64,000 bases of DNA from Amycolatopsis sp. QT-25 (GCF_029369745.1 NZ_CP120210.1:6200001-6264000), one strand, 5' to 3'; positions 42,928 through 52,100 are shown, counted from the stretch's first letter. Notes: generated from the letters alone by a model not told the origin. Program-made: numbers and translations.

Positions 42928-44160
42928 TCAGGCGGGCAGCACGGCGTACTGCCGCACGTAGAGATCGGTGTAGGTGACCGGACCGCGCGGGCCGGGGACC
43001 TTGTCCAGGTTGATGCCGGTCTCGGGGACGGCGAGGAGCTTGAAGCCGTCGAGCAGCCGGGTGGGAGCGTTCCAGAAGACGCCGGTGCCGGTGTACGCGT
43101 CGAAGAACGCGTCAGCCGCTTCGCTGCTTTCGGTGGCGATGCCGGCGGCCAGCCCCGACGTGCGCTCGTTGGCGATCTCCGCCGCTTCGGGCAGGTTCGC
43201 CACCTTCGCGACGGTGACGGTCGCTTCGCGGTCGGAGTCGAGCGCCCATTCGTAGCCGATGGCGTGCTCGTGCGGGGCGAGCGACGGGAGGACGCCACGT
43301 TCGGCCAGCGCGCCGGAGATGCCGGGCCAGACGCGGTCGTGGGCGGCCTCGTGGATCAGCAGCAGGTTCAGCCGGTTGCAGACGCCGAGCCGGTCGAGGC
43401 TGCTGAAGACCAAGTCGCGCACCTTGTCGGTGTCGGCGGCCTCGTCGACGTACAGCACGCCGCCACCGTCGGCGTGGGCCAGCGTGCGGACGCCGTGGAC
43501 GGCCGCCTCGGTGGCCAGCGCCCTGGTGCTGTCACCGCTGCCGCGCAGGATCACCAGCGGCACGAGCGCGGGGAACCGGACCAGCGCGGAAGCCGCTTCA
43601 CGTTCGGCGCGCGGCACCAGCTGGATGACGTCCGGGTCGATGCCCGCCTCGGCGAGCGCGGGGGCGATCACGATCTCGCGCAGGCGCTGGGCCGAGCCGA
43701 GCGCGGCGGAACCCGTGCGGAGCACGCCGCCGTTGCGCGACTTCACCAGCTGCGAGGCGACGTCGACCGTGACGTTCGGCCGCGCCTCGTAGTTCGCGCC
43801 GATCACACCGACCGGGCGACGGCGTTCCACCAGCCGCAGCCCTCCGTCCAAAGTGGACACGTCGACGGACCGCTCCTGATGCGGCGCGCCCGCCAGGAGC
43901 CGGAGCTGTTCGGCCATGCCGGTCAGCCGCTCGGGAGTGATGGTGAGCCTGTCGAGCAGGCCCGCGCTCATCCCGTCCTCGCGTGCCTTGGCGATGTCGG
44001 CCTGGTTCGCATCGAGCACGACGTCGGCGTGCTCGACCAGCTTGTCCGCCATGGCGTTCAGCGCGGCGTCGATCGCCTCCGCGGAGGCGGCGGCCAGCGA
44101 CGGTGCGGCCCGTTTCGCCGATCGAGCGCAGTCCTCGACGGCCTTGGCGACCTCGTCCAT
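42928..44160 (-). CDS. proA: glutamate-5-semialdehyde dehydrogenase
   Basis: The product has 410 residues, normal for ProA. Key parts are RRPVGVIGANYEARPNVTVDVAS, RTGSAALGSAQRL, VYVDEAADTDKVRDL and the catalytic Cys in LGVCNRLNLLLIHE. It reduces gamma-glutamyl phosphate to the semialdehyde with NADPH, the second step of proline synthesis. proB is not adjacent. ATG 44160 has GGAGGGAGTCACC upstream. Confidence 0.93.
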   Translation of the reverse strand: MDEVAKAVEDCARSAKRAAPSLAAASAEAIDAALNAMADKLVEHADVVLDANQADIAKAREDGMSAGLLDRLTITPERLTGMAEQLRLLAGAPHQERSVDVSTLDGGLRLVERRRPVGVIGANYEARPNVTVDVASQLVKSRNGGVLRTGSAALGSAQRLREIVIAPALAEAGIDPDVIQLVPRAEREAASALVRFPALVPLVILRGSGDSTRALATEAAVHGVRTLAHADGGGVLYVDEAADTDKVRDLVFSSLDRLGVCNRLNLLLIHEAAHDRVWPGISGALAERGVLPSLAPHEHAIGYEWALDSDREATVTVAKVANLPEAAEIANERTSGLAAGIATESSEAADAFFDAYTGTGVFWNAPTRLLDGFKLLAVPETGINLDKVPGPRGPVTYTDLYVRQYAVLPA

Positions 44161-44212
44161 CTGGTGACTCCCTCCGCGCGGAACGAGCCATCAGTCTGCC
44201 GTACCACCCCGG

Positions 44213-44926
44213 TCAGGCGACGGTCGGCTCCAGCAGCCACAACCCGCCCGCGAAGAGACAGCTCACCGTCAGCACGACCAGCACCAGCACCCACAGCACC
44301 GCGGGCACCCCGGTGAGCCTGCCGAGCTGATCGGCGTCGGAATCCCTCGCCGCACCCCGGCGCCGTTTGATCTGCAACTCGACCACCGGCCGGACGCCAC
44401 CGAACAGCAGGAACCAGGTCAGCAGGTAGACGAAGATCGCCTGAAACCACGACGGCGCCACCAGCGCGACCAGCCCGAGCACCACCGAGCTGGCGACCAC
44501 CGTGAACACGCCGTGGATGTTGCGCACCATCACCAGCACGCCCAGCAGCATCAGGGCCATCACGACCAGCACGACGGTGATCAGATCCGACGAGAGCAGC
44601 CCCGCGAACACCAGCCCGAGCACCGCGGCCGCCGGGTACCCGGCCAGCGCGGTGAACGCCATTCCCGGTCCCTCCGGTTTGCCGCGGGAGACGGTGACGC
44701 CGGAGGTGTCGGAGTGCAGTTTGATGCCCTGCAGCCGGCGGCCGACCAGCACCGCCGCCAGCGCGTGGCCCGCCTCGTGGACGAGCGTGATCAGGTTGCG
44801 GGCGATCCGCCAAGGCCTGCCGGACAGCACCACGAGCAGCGCGAGACCACCGGTGACCAGGGTGATCGTGCCGGGCGGGGTGGACTGGGCGATACCGGAA
44901 ACCGTTTCGGCGGGAGACGCGCTCAC
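44213..44926 (-). CDS. M50-type membrane metallopeptidase
   Basis: The product has 237 residues with five or six hydrophobic segments. The zinc motif is in LITLVHEAGHALAAVLVGRRL (HExxH). The expected third ligand region is less clear (IKLHSDTSGVTVSRG and FTALAGYPAAAVLG), and it lacks a PDZ domain, so it is an M50B-like protein with unproven activity. GTG start 44926. It is likely in one run with the AlkA-type gene upstream (35 bp). Confidence 0.82.
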   Translation of the reverse strand: MSASPAETVSGIAQSTPPGTITLVTGGLALLVVLSGRPWRIARNLITLVHEAGHALAAVLVGRRLQGIKLHSDTSGVTVSRGKPEGPGMAFTALAGYPAAAVLGLVFAGLLSSDLITVVLVVMALMLLGVLVMVRNIHGVFTVVASSVVLGLVALVAPSWFQAIFVYLLTWFLLFGGVRPVVELQIKRRRGAARDSDADQLGRLTGVPAVLWVLVLVVLTVSCLFAGGLWLLEPTVA

Positions 44927-44961
44927 CGCACCAGCTCACCACAAGCCGGATACGTCCCGTG

Positions 44962-45903
44962 TCAGGCGGTCATCGAACCCCCGATCTCACGCGTGCGAAA
45001 CTCCCGGTCGTTGCGCAGGGCGAAGGCCACCCAGCTGCGGAACGGCCGCCACACTGCGGACAGCTCCTCCAGCTCCTCGGGCGGCGCCATCGGCAGGTCG
45101 TACGCGGCGCGCATGGCTTCCTGCAACCGGGGCTCGCCCGCGGGGAAGACGTCCGGATGCCCGGCACCCCGGATCAGGATCAGTTGCGCCGAGAACGGGC
45201 CGATCCCCGGTAACCGCTGCAACCAGCGCAGCGCGTCCGGGACGGGCATCGCACGCAGATACGCGGCGTCGAGCAGACCGTCCTTGGCGGCGTTGGCCAC
45301 CGCGCGCAACCGCTCGGCCTTCACCTCGGGCAGGCCACGCCCGGCCTCGGGATCGGCCAGCACGTCCGGCGCCGGGAACGACCGCAGCAGCTTCCCGCCG
45401 ACGTCCACCGGCCTGCCGAACTCCTCGGCGAGCCGTCGTTTCACCGCAGTGGCCTGCGACATCCGCGCCCGGTGACTCAGGATCGCCCAGCAGGCCGCTT
45501 CGTAGGGCGAATGGAACAGCACGGGCCGCAGCCCGGGGAACGTCTGCTGCAGGCGGCGCACCACGGGATCCGCGGTGCCGATCTTGGCGAAGCCGACGCC
45601 GTCGACGTCCACCGAAAGGATCCGGCGTACCTGAGCACCGACCTCGACGGCGAGCCCTTCCTCGGCGAACACCTCCACCTCGATCGAACCCGGTGATCTC
45701 TGCCTGACGGCCGCACCGACATGCTCCCAGCCCGCTTCGGCGGGAAAGGCGAAGCGCAGGGTGCCGGGTTCGGCGGCGGCGTCCGCGCGGCACGCGGGCG
45801 GGAAGTCGGTGAGGAACCGGATCGACTTGTCGAGGTCGAACGGGCCGCGCACCGGGATGCGGAGCGTGGTCTTGGCGGTGTGCTGCAGGATCGAGCCGGT
45901 CAT
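44962..45903 (-). CDS. DNA-3-methyladenine glycosylase II (AlkA-type)
   Basis: The product has 313 residues. The HhH-GPD fold is marked by LQRLPGIGPFSAQLILIRGAGHPDVFPAGEP, with the hairpin LPGIGPF and the catalytic Asp in HPDVFP. The N-terminal beta part (LRIPVRGPFDLDKSIRFLTDFPP) resembles AlkA_N. It removes alkylated purines by base excision. No Ada domain is fused or nearby. ATG 45903 starts MTGSILQ. Confidence 0.88.
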   Translation of the reverse strand: MTGSILQHTAKTTLRIPVRGPFDLDKSIRFLTDFPPACRADAAAEPGTLRFAFPAEAGWEHVGAAVRQRSPGSIEVEVFAEEGLAVEVGAQVRRILSVDVDGVGFAKIGTADPVVRRLQQTFPGLRPVLFHSPYEAACWAILSHRARMSQATAVKRRLAEEFGRPVDVGGKLLRSFPAPDVLADPEAGRGLPEVKAERLRAVANAAKDGLLDAAYLRAMPVPDALRWLQRLPGIGPFSAQLILIRGAGHPDVFPAGEPRLQEAMRAAYDLPMAPPEELEELSAVWRPFRSWVAFALRNDREFRTREIGGSMTA

Positions 45904-46044
45904 TTCGGGCTCCTTCGGCTGGGGAACGGCGACTCCCTCCGACGTTAGAGATGGCCACCGACAGTTTCGGGTCGCGGCGGCGGGGATGTCGCGAACGGGC
46001 CGGTCATGGCAGATTCTTCGATGAGGACGGTGAAGGGAGCAGCC

Positions 46045-46812
46045 ATGCCGGACCATCGCGCACGTCTGGAAAGCCTGCTGCGGCCGGGCACCAAGCCCGT
46101 CGGCGGAGGAGATTTCCTCGACCTGCTCGGAGAAATCCCGCAGGCGGGGCCCCCGACCGGGCTCGCGCAGCGGCTGATGCGCACGTCCGCCGTACCGATG
46201 ATCTACGAGCGGTACTGGCGCCCGGCGCTGGGCAGGGTCGCGAAAGGACTGAACGGCCCGACGATGGCGGACGAAGTCCGTATCGCGAGCGAGGCACTCG
46301 GCCTGCGCCCCGGAAAGGTCGTGCTGGACGTCGCCTGCGGCACCGGGCGGTTCACACGTGCCTTCGGCGAAGCGGTGGGCCCGGAAGGGTTGTCCATCGG
46401 ACTCGACGGTTCGGCCGGTATGCTGGAAAAGGCACTCTCCGCCCTGAATCCGCCCTCGGTGGCCTATCTGCGCGCCGACGCCGTCGACCTGCCGTTCGGG
46501 GATTCCACTGTGGACGCCGTCTGCTGCTTCGCCGCCCTGCACATGTTCGCCGATCCGGACGCGGCGCTGGACTCGTTCGCGCGCGTGCTGAAACCCGGCG
46601 GCTCACTGGTGATGCTGACCAGTGCCCGGCACGGTGATCAGCCGTTGCGGCTGGTGGACACCGTCCTCGGCAGGCTGAGCGGACAGCGGATGTTCGACCG
46701 CGGCGAGATCGCGGCGAAACTGGCCCGGCGCGGCTTCGACCACGTCGACGAGCGGTACTCCGGCGTCACGCAGATCGTCACGGGCGGGCTACCGGTTAAC
46801 ATCCGGAAATGA
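46045..46812 (+). CDS. class I SAM-dependent methyltransferase
   Basis: The product has 255 residues. The core is KVVLDVACGTGRFTRAF, GLDGSAGMLEKAL, DAVDLPFGDSTVDAVCCFAALHMFADPD and RVLKPGGSLVMLTSA. The N-terminal 80 residues (RLMRTSAVPMIYERYWRPAL) resemble those of lipid or quinone methyltransferases of actinobacteria. ATG 46045 is chosen as AAGGGAG lies seven bases upstream; two earlier ATGs in frame lack this. It overlaps the amidohydrolase gene by ATGA. Confidence 0.85.
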   Translation: MPDHRARLESLLRPGTKPVGGGDFLDLLGEIPQAGPPTGLAQRLMRTSAVPMIYERYWRPALGRVAKGLNGPTMADEVRIASEALGLRPGKVVLDVACGTGRFTRAFGEAVGPEGLSIGLDGSAGMLEKALSALNPPSVAYLRADAVDLPFGDSTVDAVCCFAALHMFADPDAALDSFARVLKPGGSLVMLTSARHGDQPLRLVDTVLGRLSGQRMFDRGEIAAKLARRGFDHVDERYSGVTQIVTGGLPVNIRK

Positions 46813-48137
46813 TCCGCTCTGAGCACGCTTCGCCGATCCCCCCCGACGACGGCTACCTCCGTTCGCTGGTCGAAGCGACCGCGGAGGCCGTCGCCGCGGC
46901 CGAACCCCTCGGCTCGCCCCACGACGGCGCGGACGCCGCCACACGAGACGCCGTCAGCACCGGGATCCGCGCGCTGACCGCGGAACTGGTGGAACTGAGC
47001 CAGGACCTGCACGCTCATCCCGAGGAAGGTTTCGCCGAGCATCGCTCGGTCCGCGCGCTCGGGGACCTGCTCCGGCGGCACGGCCACGAGGTCACGATCG
47101 GCGTGGGCGGACTGGACACCGCCTTGGTCGCGACCACCCCCGGCAGCGGTCCGCACATCGCCGTCCTCTCCGAGTACGACGCCCTTCCCGGGCTCGGCCA
47201 CGGCTGCGGGCACAACGTCATCTGCACGGCGGGCGCGGGTGGCTTCCTCGGCGCGGCGGCGGTCGCCGAACGGCTGGGCGGCCGGGTCTCGCTGATCGGC
47301 ACGCCGGCGGAGGAAGGCGGTGGCGGCAAGGAGACGATGGCCCGCGCGGGCGTCTTCGACGACGTCGACGCCGTGGTCATGCTGCATCCGTTCAGCCACG
47401 ACATCGCCATGCACCCGTTCCTCGGCAGGCGCCAGCTGGAAATGGTGTTCCACGGGGTCGGCGCGCACGCCTCGGCCCAGCCGTTCATGGGACGCAACGC
47501 GCTCGACGCCGCCGTCGCCGCGTACCAGGGCGTCGCGGCGCTTCGGCAGCATCTGCCCTCCAGCGATCGCGTCCACGGCGTCTTCACCGACGGTGGCGCG
47601 CGGCCGAACGTCGTCCCCGAACGCGCCGCGCTGCTGTTCTATCTCCGCTCCGCGCAACCGGACACGCTTCGCGACCTCGCCGAGCGCGTTTCCGCCATCG
47701 CCCGCGGCGCGGCGGAGATGACCGGCTGCGGGGTCGAACTGCGGTGGGACGCCCAGCCCGCGTATCTGCCGATCCGGTTCAACACCACCCTCGCCGGACG
47801 ATGGTCGGCGCATCAGGTCGACGCCGGCCGTAAACCGCTGCCGCCGGGCATCGTGCCCGACTTCCTCACCGGTTCGACCGACCTCGGCAACCTCTCCTAC
47901 CGGATGCCCGCGATCCACCCGATGATCGCCATCGCCGGACCGACGACCGCCTTGCACACCAAGGAGTTCGCGGCCGCGGCCGGTTCGCCGGACGGCGATC
48001 GCGCGGTCGTCGACGGTGCGCTGGGGCTGGCGCTGACCGCCGTCGACTACCTGGCCGACGCCGAACTCCGCGCCGCGGTGCACGAGGAGTTCGAGGCGTC
48101 GGGCGGAGCGTTGGACGTCCCGGCGTTCTTCGACTGA
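46809..48137 (+). CDS. M20-family amidohydrolase
   Basis: The product has 442 residues. The M20 metal-binding parts are AVLSEYDALPGLGHGCGHNVI, LIGTPAEEGGGGKETMARAG and VVMLHPFSHD, with a dimerisation domain (GVGAHASAQPFMGRNALDAAV). The set resembles AbgB/aminoacylase-type N-acyl amino acid hydrolases; the substrate is not certain. It is coupled to the methyltransferase gene upstream by ATGA. No hairpin is seen after it. Confidence 0.88.
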   Translation: MIRSEHASPIPPDDGYLRSLVEATAEAVAAAEPLGSPHDGADAATRDAVSTGIRALTAELVELSQDLHAHPEEGFAEHRSVRALGDLLRRHGHEVTIGVGGLDTALVATTPGSGPHIAVLSEYDALPGLGHGCGHNVICTAGAGGFLGAAAVAERLGGRVSLIGTPAEEGGGGKETMARAGVFDDVDAVVMLHPFSHDIAMHPFLGRRQLEMVFHGVGAHASAQPFMGRNALDAAVAAYQGVAALRQHLPSSDRVHGVFTDGGARPNVVPERAALLFYLRSAQPDTLRDLAERVSAIARGAAEMTGCGVELRWDAQPAYLPIRFNTTLAGRWSAHQVDAGRKPLPPGIVPDFLTGSTDLGNLSYRMPAIHPMIAIAGPTTALHTKEFAAAAGSPDGDRAVVDGALGLALTAVDYLADAELRAAVHEEFEASGGALDVPAFFD

Positions 48138-48228
48138 GGAAACGCTGAGCTTTCTCAGCTGATTCTTCTCAGGGAAGGACAGGGGTTTTCCACAGGCGGT
48201 TCACAAGTACGGGCGCGAATCTTGGTCC

Positions 48229-49176
48229 ATGACCGAGAACGAGAGTCGGCCCGGCCCCGCCTCAACCGGTGGGCACCAGCCGCCGCATCAGCAGCAGTAC
48301 CCCGGTCACCCCGCTTGGCAGGCCGTACCGGATCCGCTCTTCGCCCCCGCCCCCGCACCGCGCGAGAAGGGCGGCCGGGTCGCCGTCCTCGTCAGCGCGA
48401 CCGCGCTCGCCGCCGCGCTCTTCGGCGGGGTCGGTGGAGCGGCGATCGTGGGGCTCGGCTCCACGTCGCCGGCGCCGGCCACGGGTTCGTCCGCGGTCGC
48501 CGACGGGCAACCGGTCGGGAACACCGCTTCGGGTGACGTCAGCGGGGTCGCCGCGAAGGTGACCCCGAGCGTCGTCCAGGTGAACGTGACCACCGCGGAG
48601 GGTGAGGCCGTCGGCTCCGGTGTCATCCTGACGGCGGACGGGCGCATCCTCACCAACGCCCACGTGGTCGCCGCCGCCCAGGGCGACGTGACTGTCACCC
48701 TGTCGGACGGCAAGCAGTACCAGGCGAGCGTGGTCGGCGCCGACCCGAAGGCCGACATCGCCGTGATCCAGGCGAAGGACGCGAGCGGCCTGACGCCGGC
48801 TTCGTTCGGCGATTCCAGCAAGCTCGCCGTCGGCCAGCAGGTCGTCGCGATCGGCTCGCCCGGTGGGCTGCAGAACACCGTGACCACCGGGGTCGTGAGC
48901 GCGCTGAACCGCGAGCTCAGCGAGTTGAGCGGTGGCCAGGAACGGCGCTCGCCCTACAGCAGGACCACCAACGAAGCCGGGCCAAGCTACACCGCCATCC
49001 AGACCGACGCTCCGATCAACCAGGGCAACTCGGGCGGGGCGCTGGTGGACGCGCGGGGGAACGTCATCGGCATCAACTCCGCGCTGTACAACCCGGCCTC
49101 GACCGGCAGCATCGGTATCGGCTTCGCGATCCCCATCAACGACGCCAGGAAGATCGTCGAGCAAATCGTCGGCTGA
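48229..49176 (+). CDS. membrane-anchored HtrA-like serine protease without PDZ
   Basis: The product has 315 residues. A Pro/Gln-rich cytosolic tail and one membrane segment (RVAVLVSATALAAALFGGVGGAAIVGL, about 47-73) precede an S1C protease domain: GSGVILTADGRILTNAHVVAAA (His), ADPKADIAVIQAKD (Asp) and INQGNSGGALVDARGN (Ser). The triad is complete. The protein ends at IPINDARKIVEQIVG with no PDZ domain, where most actinobacterial HtrA/PepD proteins carry one. It should cut misfolded or signalling proteins outside the membrane. Confidence 0.9.
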   Translation: MTENESRPGPASTGGHQPPHQQQYPGHPAWQAVPDPLFAPAPAPREKGGRVAVLVSATALAAALFGGVGGAAIVGLGSTSPAPATGSSAVADGQPVGNTASGDVSGVAAKVTPSVVQVNVTTAEGEAVGSGVILTADGRILTNAHVVAAAQGDVTVTLSDGKQYQASVVGADPKADIAVIQAKDASGLTPASFGDSSKLAVGQQVVAIGSPGGLQNTVTTGVVSALNRELSELSGGQERRSPYSRTTNEAGPSYTAIQTDAPINQGNSGGALVDARGNVIGINSALYNPASTGSIGIGFAIPINDARKIVEQIVG

Positions 49177-49214
49177 CCCGGCCGTCCGGGCCGCTGTCGG
49201 GGGCGGCCCAGCCG

Positions 49215-49258
49215 GAACGCGTGTAGGACTCCCTCGGGGAGGAGTCCTACACGCGTTC
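49215..49258. terminator. 18-bp perfect hairpin between protease and DUF3224 genes
   Basis: GAACGCGTGTAGGACTCC (49215-49232) is the exact reverse complement of 49241-49258, around an 8-base loop. The right arm overlaps the last two bases of the DUF3224 stop. Confidence 0.75.
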
Positions 49259-49634
49259 AAAGTTCGTAGGTGAGAGTGAACGTGTGGTTGCCCTTGTCGT
49301 CCTTGACGATCTCCGCCGTTCCGGTGATGCCGGCCAGCTCACCGTGACCGGAGCCCGGCAGGACGATCAGATGATGCCCGTCCTCCCCCGCGGAGTGATG
49401 CAGGACGAAACCGCCTTTACGCCCGTCGACGGTGACGGCCAGTCGCTCGAAGGCGACGTACGCCGACGACGTCCCGTTCACCGCGGTCAGCATCTCCACG
49501 GCGCTGGCGCCCTCGACGTCACCGGTGAACGTCTTGGTCAGCAGCACCCGCGAGAATTCGGTGTCTTCGGACTTGTCGGTGGCCTGCGGCTCCCAGCCGT
49601 CCACAGTGAACGACGCTGTCGCGGTATTGGTCAT
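49257..49634 (-). CDS. DUF3224 domain protein
   Basis: The product has 125 residues, almost entirely DUF3224: TASFTVDGWEPQ, LLTKTFTGDVEGASAVEMLTA, GRKGGFVLHHSAGED and LVKDDKGNHTFTLTYEL-like ending with IVKDDKGNHTFTLTYEL. It is a small beta-barrel of unknown role. ATG 49634 (MTNTATAS) is favoured; an ATG seven codons earlier is possible. Confidence 0.88.
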   Translation of the reverse strand: MTNTATASFTVDGWEPQATDKSEDTEFSRVLLTKTFTGDVEGASAVEMLTAVNGTSSAYVAFERLAVTVDGRKGGFVLHHSAGEDGHHLIVLPGSGHGELAGITGTAEIVKDDKGNHTFTLTYEL

Positions 49635-49828
49635 GCCGTCGAGCCTGCCGGACATACCTGACAGAACACGTCAGGTTTCACCGCCGCCTCCGGTTCCCCA
49701 GCCCGTGCCGGTCCAGCGTCACCAGCGGCGACCGGACCGCGGCGCCGGAGACATATCCCTGCGCGATCTCCTGGCCGAACCCCGCACGTCGCACGTCGTG
49801 AATCGCCGGGTCGGGTTAGGGTTCCGGG

Positions 49829-50437
49829 GTGAACGACCGCCTAGTCTGGATCGACTGCGAGATGACGGGGCTCGACCTCGGCAAGGACGCGTTGATCGAA
49901 ATAGCCGCGCTGGTGACCGATGCCGAGCTCAACGTCCTCGGTGAAGGCGTCGACATCGTCATCCACGCCGACGACGAAGCCCTCGACGGCATGCCGGAGG
50001 TCGTCCGCGAAATGCACGCCCGCTCCGGCCTCACCGAAGAGGTCCGGCGTTCCACGGTCACCATGGCAGAAGCCGAGCAGCGCGTCCTCGAGTACATCCG
50101 CGCGCACGTGCCCGAGGCCAACGTCGCCCCGCTCGCCGGCAACTCCATCGCCACCGACCGCGGCTTCATCACCCGCGACATGCCACTTCTCGACGCGCAC
50201 CTGCACTACCGCATGGTCGACGTGTCCTCGGTGAAGGAACTCGTCCGGCGGTGGTACCCGCGGATCTACTACGCCAAGCCCGAGAAAGGCCTCGCGCACC
50301 GCGCGCTCGCCGACATCAAGGAATCCATCTGGGAGCTCGATTACTACCGTCGCGCCGCCTTCGTCCCGCAGCCCGGCCCGACCACCGAAGAGGCCAAGGC
50401 GGCGGCCGCTGAAGTGCGGGAACGCCACGAACGGTAA
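49829..50437 (+). CDS. orn: oligoribonuclease
   Basis: The product has 202 residues. It is a DEDDh exonuclease: LVWIDCEMTGLDLGKDALIEIA (Asp, Glu), LAGNSIATDRGFITRDMP (Asp) and YAKPEKGLAHRALADIKESI (His, Asp). It degrades two- to five-base RNA and pGpG in the cytosol. The GTG start fits MNDRLVWIDCEMTG. tRNA-His follows directly, an order common in actinomycetes. Confidence 0.94.
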   Translation: MNDRLVWIDCEMTGLDLGKDALIEIAALVTDAELNVLGEGVDIVIHADDEALDGMPEVVREMHARSGLTEEVRRSTVTMAEAEQRVLEYIRAHVPEANVAPLAGNSIATDRGFITRDMPLLDAHLHYRMVDVSSVKELVRRWYPRIYYAKPEKGLAHRALADIKESIWELDYYRRAAFVPQPGPTTEEAKAAAAEVRERHER

Positions 50438-50441
50438 CCCG

Positions 50442-50472
50442 TTGCGAGCCCCGCAAACGGGCACGCTAATAT
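50442..50472 (+). promoter_or_regulatory. promoter of tRNA-His
   Basis: TTGCGA (50442-50447) and TAATAT (50467-50472) lie 44-74 bases before the tRNA. The spacer of 19 bases is longer than ideal. Confidence 0.45.
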
Positions 50473-50515
50473 AGTGCGGCCGAGGTGATGGGGAAGCTTC
50501 CCGAACCCGGCGATG

Positions 50516-50591
50516 GTGGGCGTAGCTCAGCTGGTAGAGCACCTGGTTGTGGTCCAGGAGGTCGCGGGTTCGAAACCCGTCGCTCACCCCA
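50516..50591 (+). tRNA. tRNA-His(GTG)
   Basis: The acceptor GTGGGCG (50516-50522) pairs with CGCTCAC (50581-50587), with one G:U. The anticodon arm CCTGG-TTGTGGT-CCAGG carries GTG. The T arm GCGGG-TTCGAAA-CCCGT is regular. Discriminator C and encoded CCA follow. The extra G needed at -1 is present at 50515. Confidence 0.95.
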
Positions 50592-50593
50592 TC

Positions 50594-50651
50594 ACCCCAG
50601 TTTGGCCGGGCCCTCGCGGGCCCTGCACCAGGCTGGGGTTTCGCTTTTTTC
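50594..50651 (+). terminator. terminator of tRNA-His
   Basis: ACCCCAG (50594-50600) pairs with CTGGGGT (50633-50639) around an inner GGGCCC/GGGCCC stem and is followed by TTCGCTTTTTT. This is a standard intrinsic terminator, one of few with a T-run in this window. Confidence 0.8.
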
Positions 50652-50827
50652 AGGGATCCTTGGTGAGCTCGGGACTCTTCGTGCCGACCGAAGTTCGCAC
50701 GGCCACTCCCGCATCGGCCAAGACGTCACCATGACGCTGCGATCCCGGCTACCCGCAGGCTCTGTCTCGGAAGTACCTCGCCGACCTCGAGTGCCGCTAC
50801 GAACCCCTCGGGCCCGGAACGCGACGA

Positions 50828-50867
50828 AGGGGTCCTGTCAGGACTGTTCCGTCCTGACAGGACCCCT
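50828..50867. terminator. 17-bp perfect hairpin downstream of L,D-transpeptidase gene
   Basis: AGGGGTCCTGTCAGGAC (50828-50844) is the exact reverse complement of 50851-50867, with a 6-base loop, 12 bp past the stop of the minus-strand gene. Confidence 0.75.
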
Positions 50868-50879
50868 CATGACATCGGG

Positions 50880-52100
50880 TCAGTTCCGGTCGCCGCCGGT
50901 CTTCCAGTCGTCCCAGGACATCTGCCACACCGACCAGCCGTCGGCCGGTTCCAGCACCTGCGGGCCCGAGTTGGTGACGGTGATGATGTCACCCTTCTTC
51001 GAGGTTTCCATCAGCCACTGCGCGTTCTCGGTCGACAGGTTGATGCAGCCGTGGCTCACGTTCCGCTTGCCCTGCGAACCGACCGACCACGGCGCCGAGT
51101 GGTAGAAGATGCCGCTGTTCGACATCCGCACCGCGTACTTCACGAACGTCCGGTAGCCGGCCTTGCTGTCCGTCGGGACGCCGTAGGTGCTCGAGTCCAT
51201 CGTGTAGCCGGTGTGCTCGCTCATCACCGTGTAGGTCCCGGCCGGGGTGCTGCTCGACGGCTTGCCCATCGAGATCGGCATCTGCCTGACCTCTTGGTCG
51301 TTCACCACGACCTTCATCTGGTGAGTACCACCGTCGGCCATCGCGACCAGCTTGTCGCCGACGACCACCTTGGCCGGCTTGTCCTCACGGCCGAACGTGT
51401 TGTTGCCGAGGTTCTTGCCGTAGATCGCCGCGTTGACCGAGATCTTCGTGCCCGCCTTGAAGTACTCCTTGGGCCGCCACATCACGGTCTTCTCACCGAA
51501 CCAGTGGAACGCGCCTTCGGCCTGGGGCTCGGTGACGATCTTCAGCGCCTTCTCGGCCGCCGCCTTGTCCGGCACGTTGGCGGTGAAGGTGAAGATCAAC
51601 GGCAACCCGACGCCGACCGTCTCCCCTTCGACCAGGTTGATCGAGACACCGATCTGACGGCTCGGCTTGGCCGTGGAGAACGTCGAGGTCGAGGTGACCG
51701 GCTTGCCGTCGGTCCCGGTCGCGGCCGCAGTGACGGTGTAGGTCTTGCCGTAGCCGAGCGGCTCCGCCGACTCCCAGCCCGAACCGTCTTCCTTCGGCTT
51801 GCCCGCGACGACCTTGCCATCGGCGCCGGTCAGTTCGACCTCGCCCACCTTGCCGTCGGCGACGGCCACCGTGACCGGCTCACCGGGGGCCACGTTCGCC
51901 GCGCCCTGCGCCGGGGTCAACGTCACCACGGCGGCCTTCGGCGCCGGCGCGGGCGCTCCACTCTGCTGCGAATCACCGGGAGTACCGCCCGAAGACGGCG
52001 ATTCACCCGACGGTGTACTACTGCAACCCGCCAGTGTGAACCCCGCCACCAAAGCCACCACGACCACCCGCGACCGCCCCGTCGCTCCCCAGACCCTCAT
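50880..52100 (-). CDS. lipoprotein L,D-transpeptidase with Ig-like domains
   Basis: The product has 406 residues. Lipobox TLAGC at about residue 24 anchors it outside. Two bacterial Ig-like domains (about 55-250) lead to the YkuD catalytic domain: TPAGTYTVMSEHTGYT, GIFYHSAPWSVGSQGKRNVSHGCINLSTENAQWL. HGCINL holds the catalytic Cys and its His. A C-terminal Trp-rich extension (GWSVWQMSWDDW) is as in LdtMt2. It makes 3-3 cross-links in peptidoglycan. ATG 52100 is chosen over GTG 52106. Confidence 0.93.
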   Translation of the reverse strand: MRVWGATGRSRVVVVALVAGFTLAGCSSTPSGESPSSGGTPGDSQQSGAPAPAPKAAVVTLTPAQGAANVAPGEPVTVAVADGKVGEVELTGADGKVVAGKPKEDGSGWESAEPLGYGKTYTVTAAATGTDGKPVTSTSTFSTAKPSRQIGVSINLVEGETVGVGLPLIFTFTANVPDKAAAEKALKIVTEPQAEGAFHWFGEKTVMWRPKEYFKAGTKISVNAAIYGKNLGNNTFGREDKPAKVVVGDKLVAMADGGTHQMKVVVNDQEVRQMPISMGKPSSSTPAGTYTVMSEHTGYTMDSSTYGVPTDSKAGYRTFVKYAVRMSNSGIFYHSAPWSVGSQGKRNVSHGCINLSTENAQWLMETSKKGDIITVTNSGPQVLEPADGWSVWQMSWDDWKTGGDRN

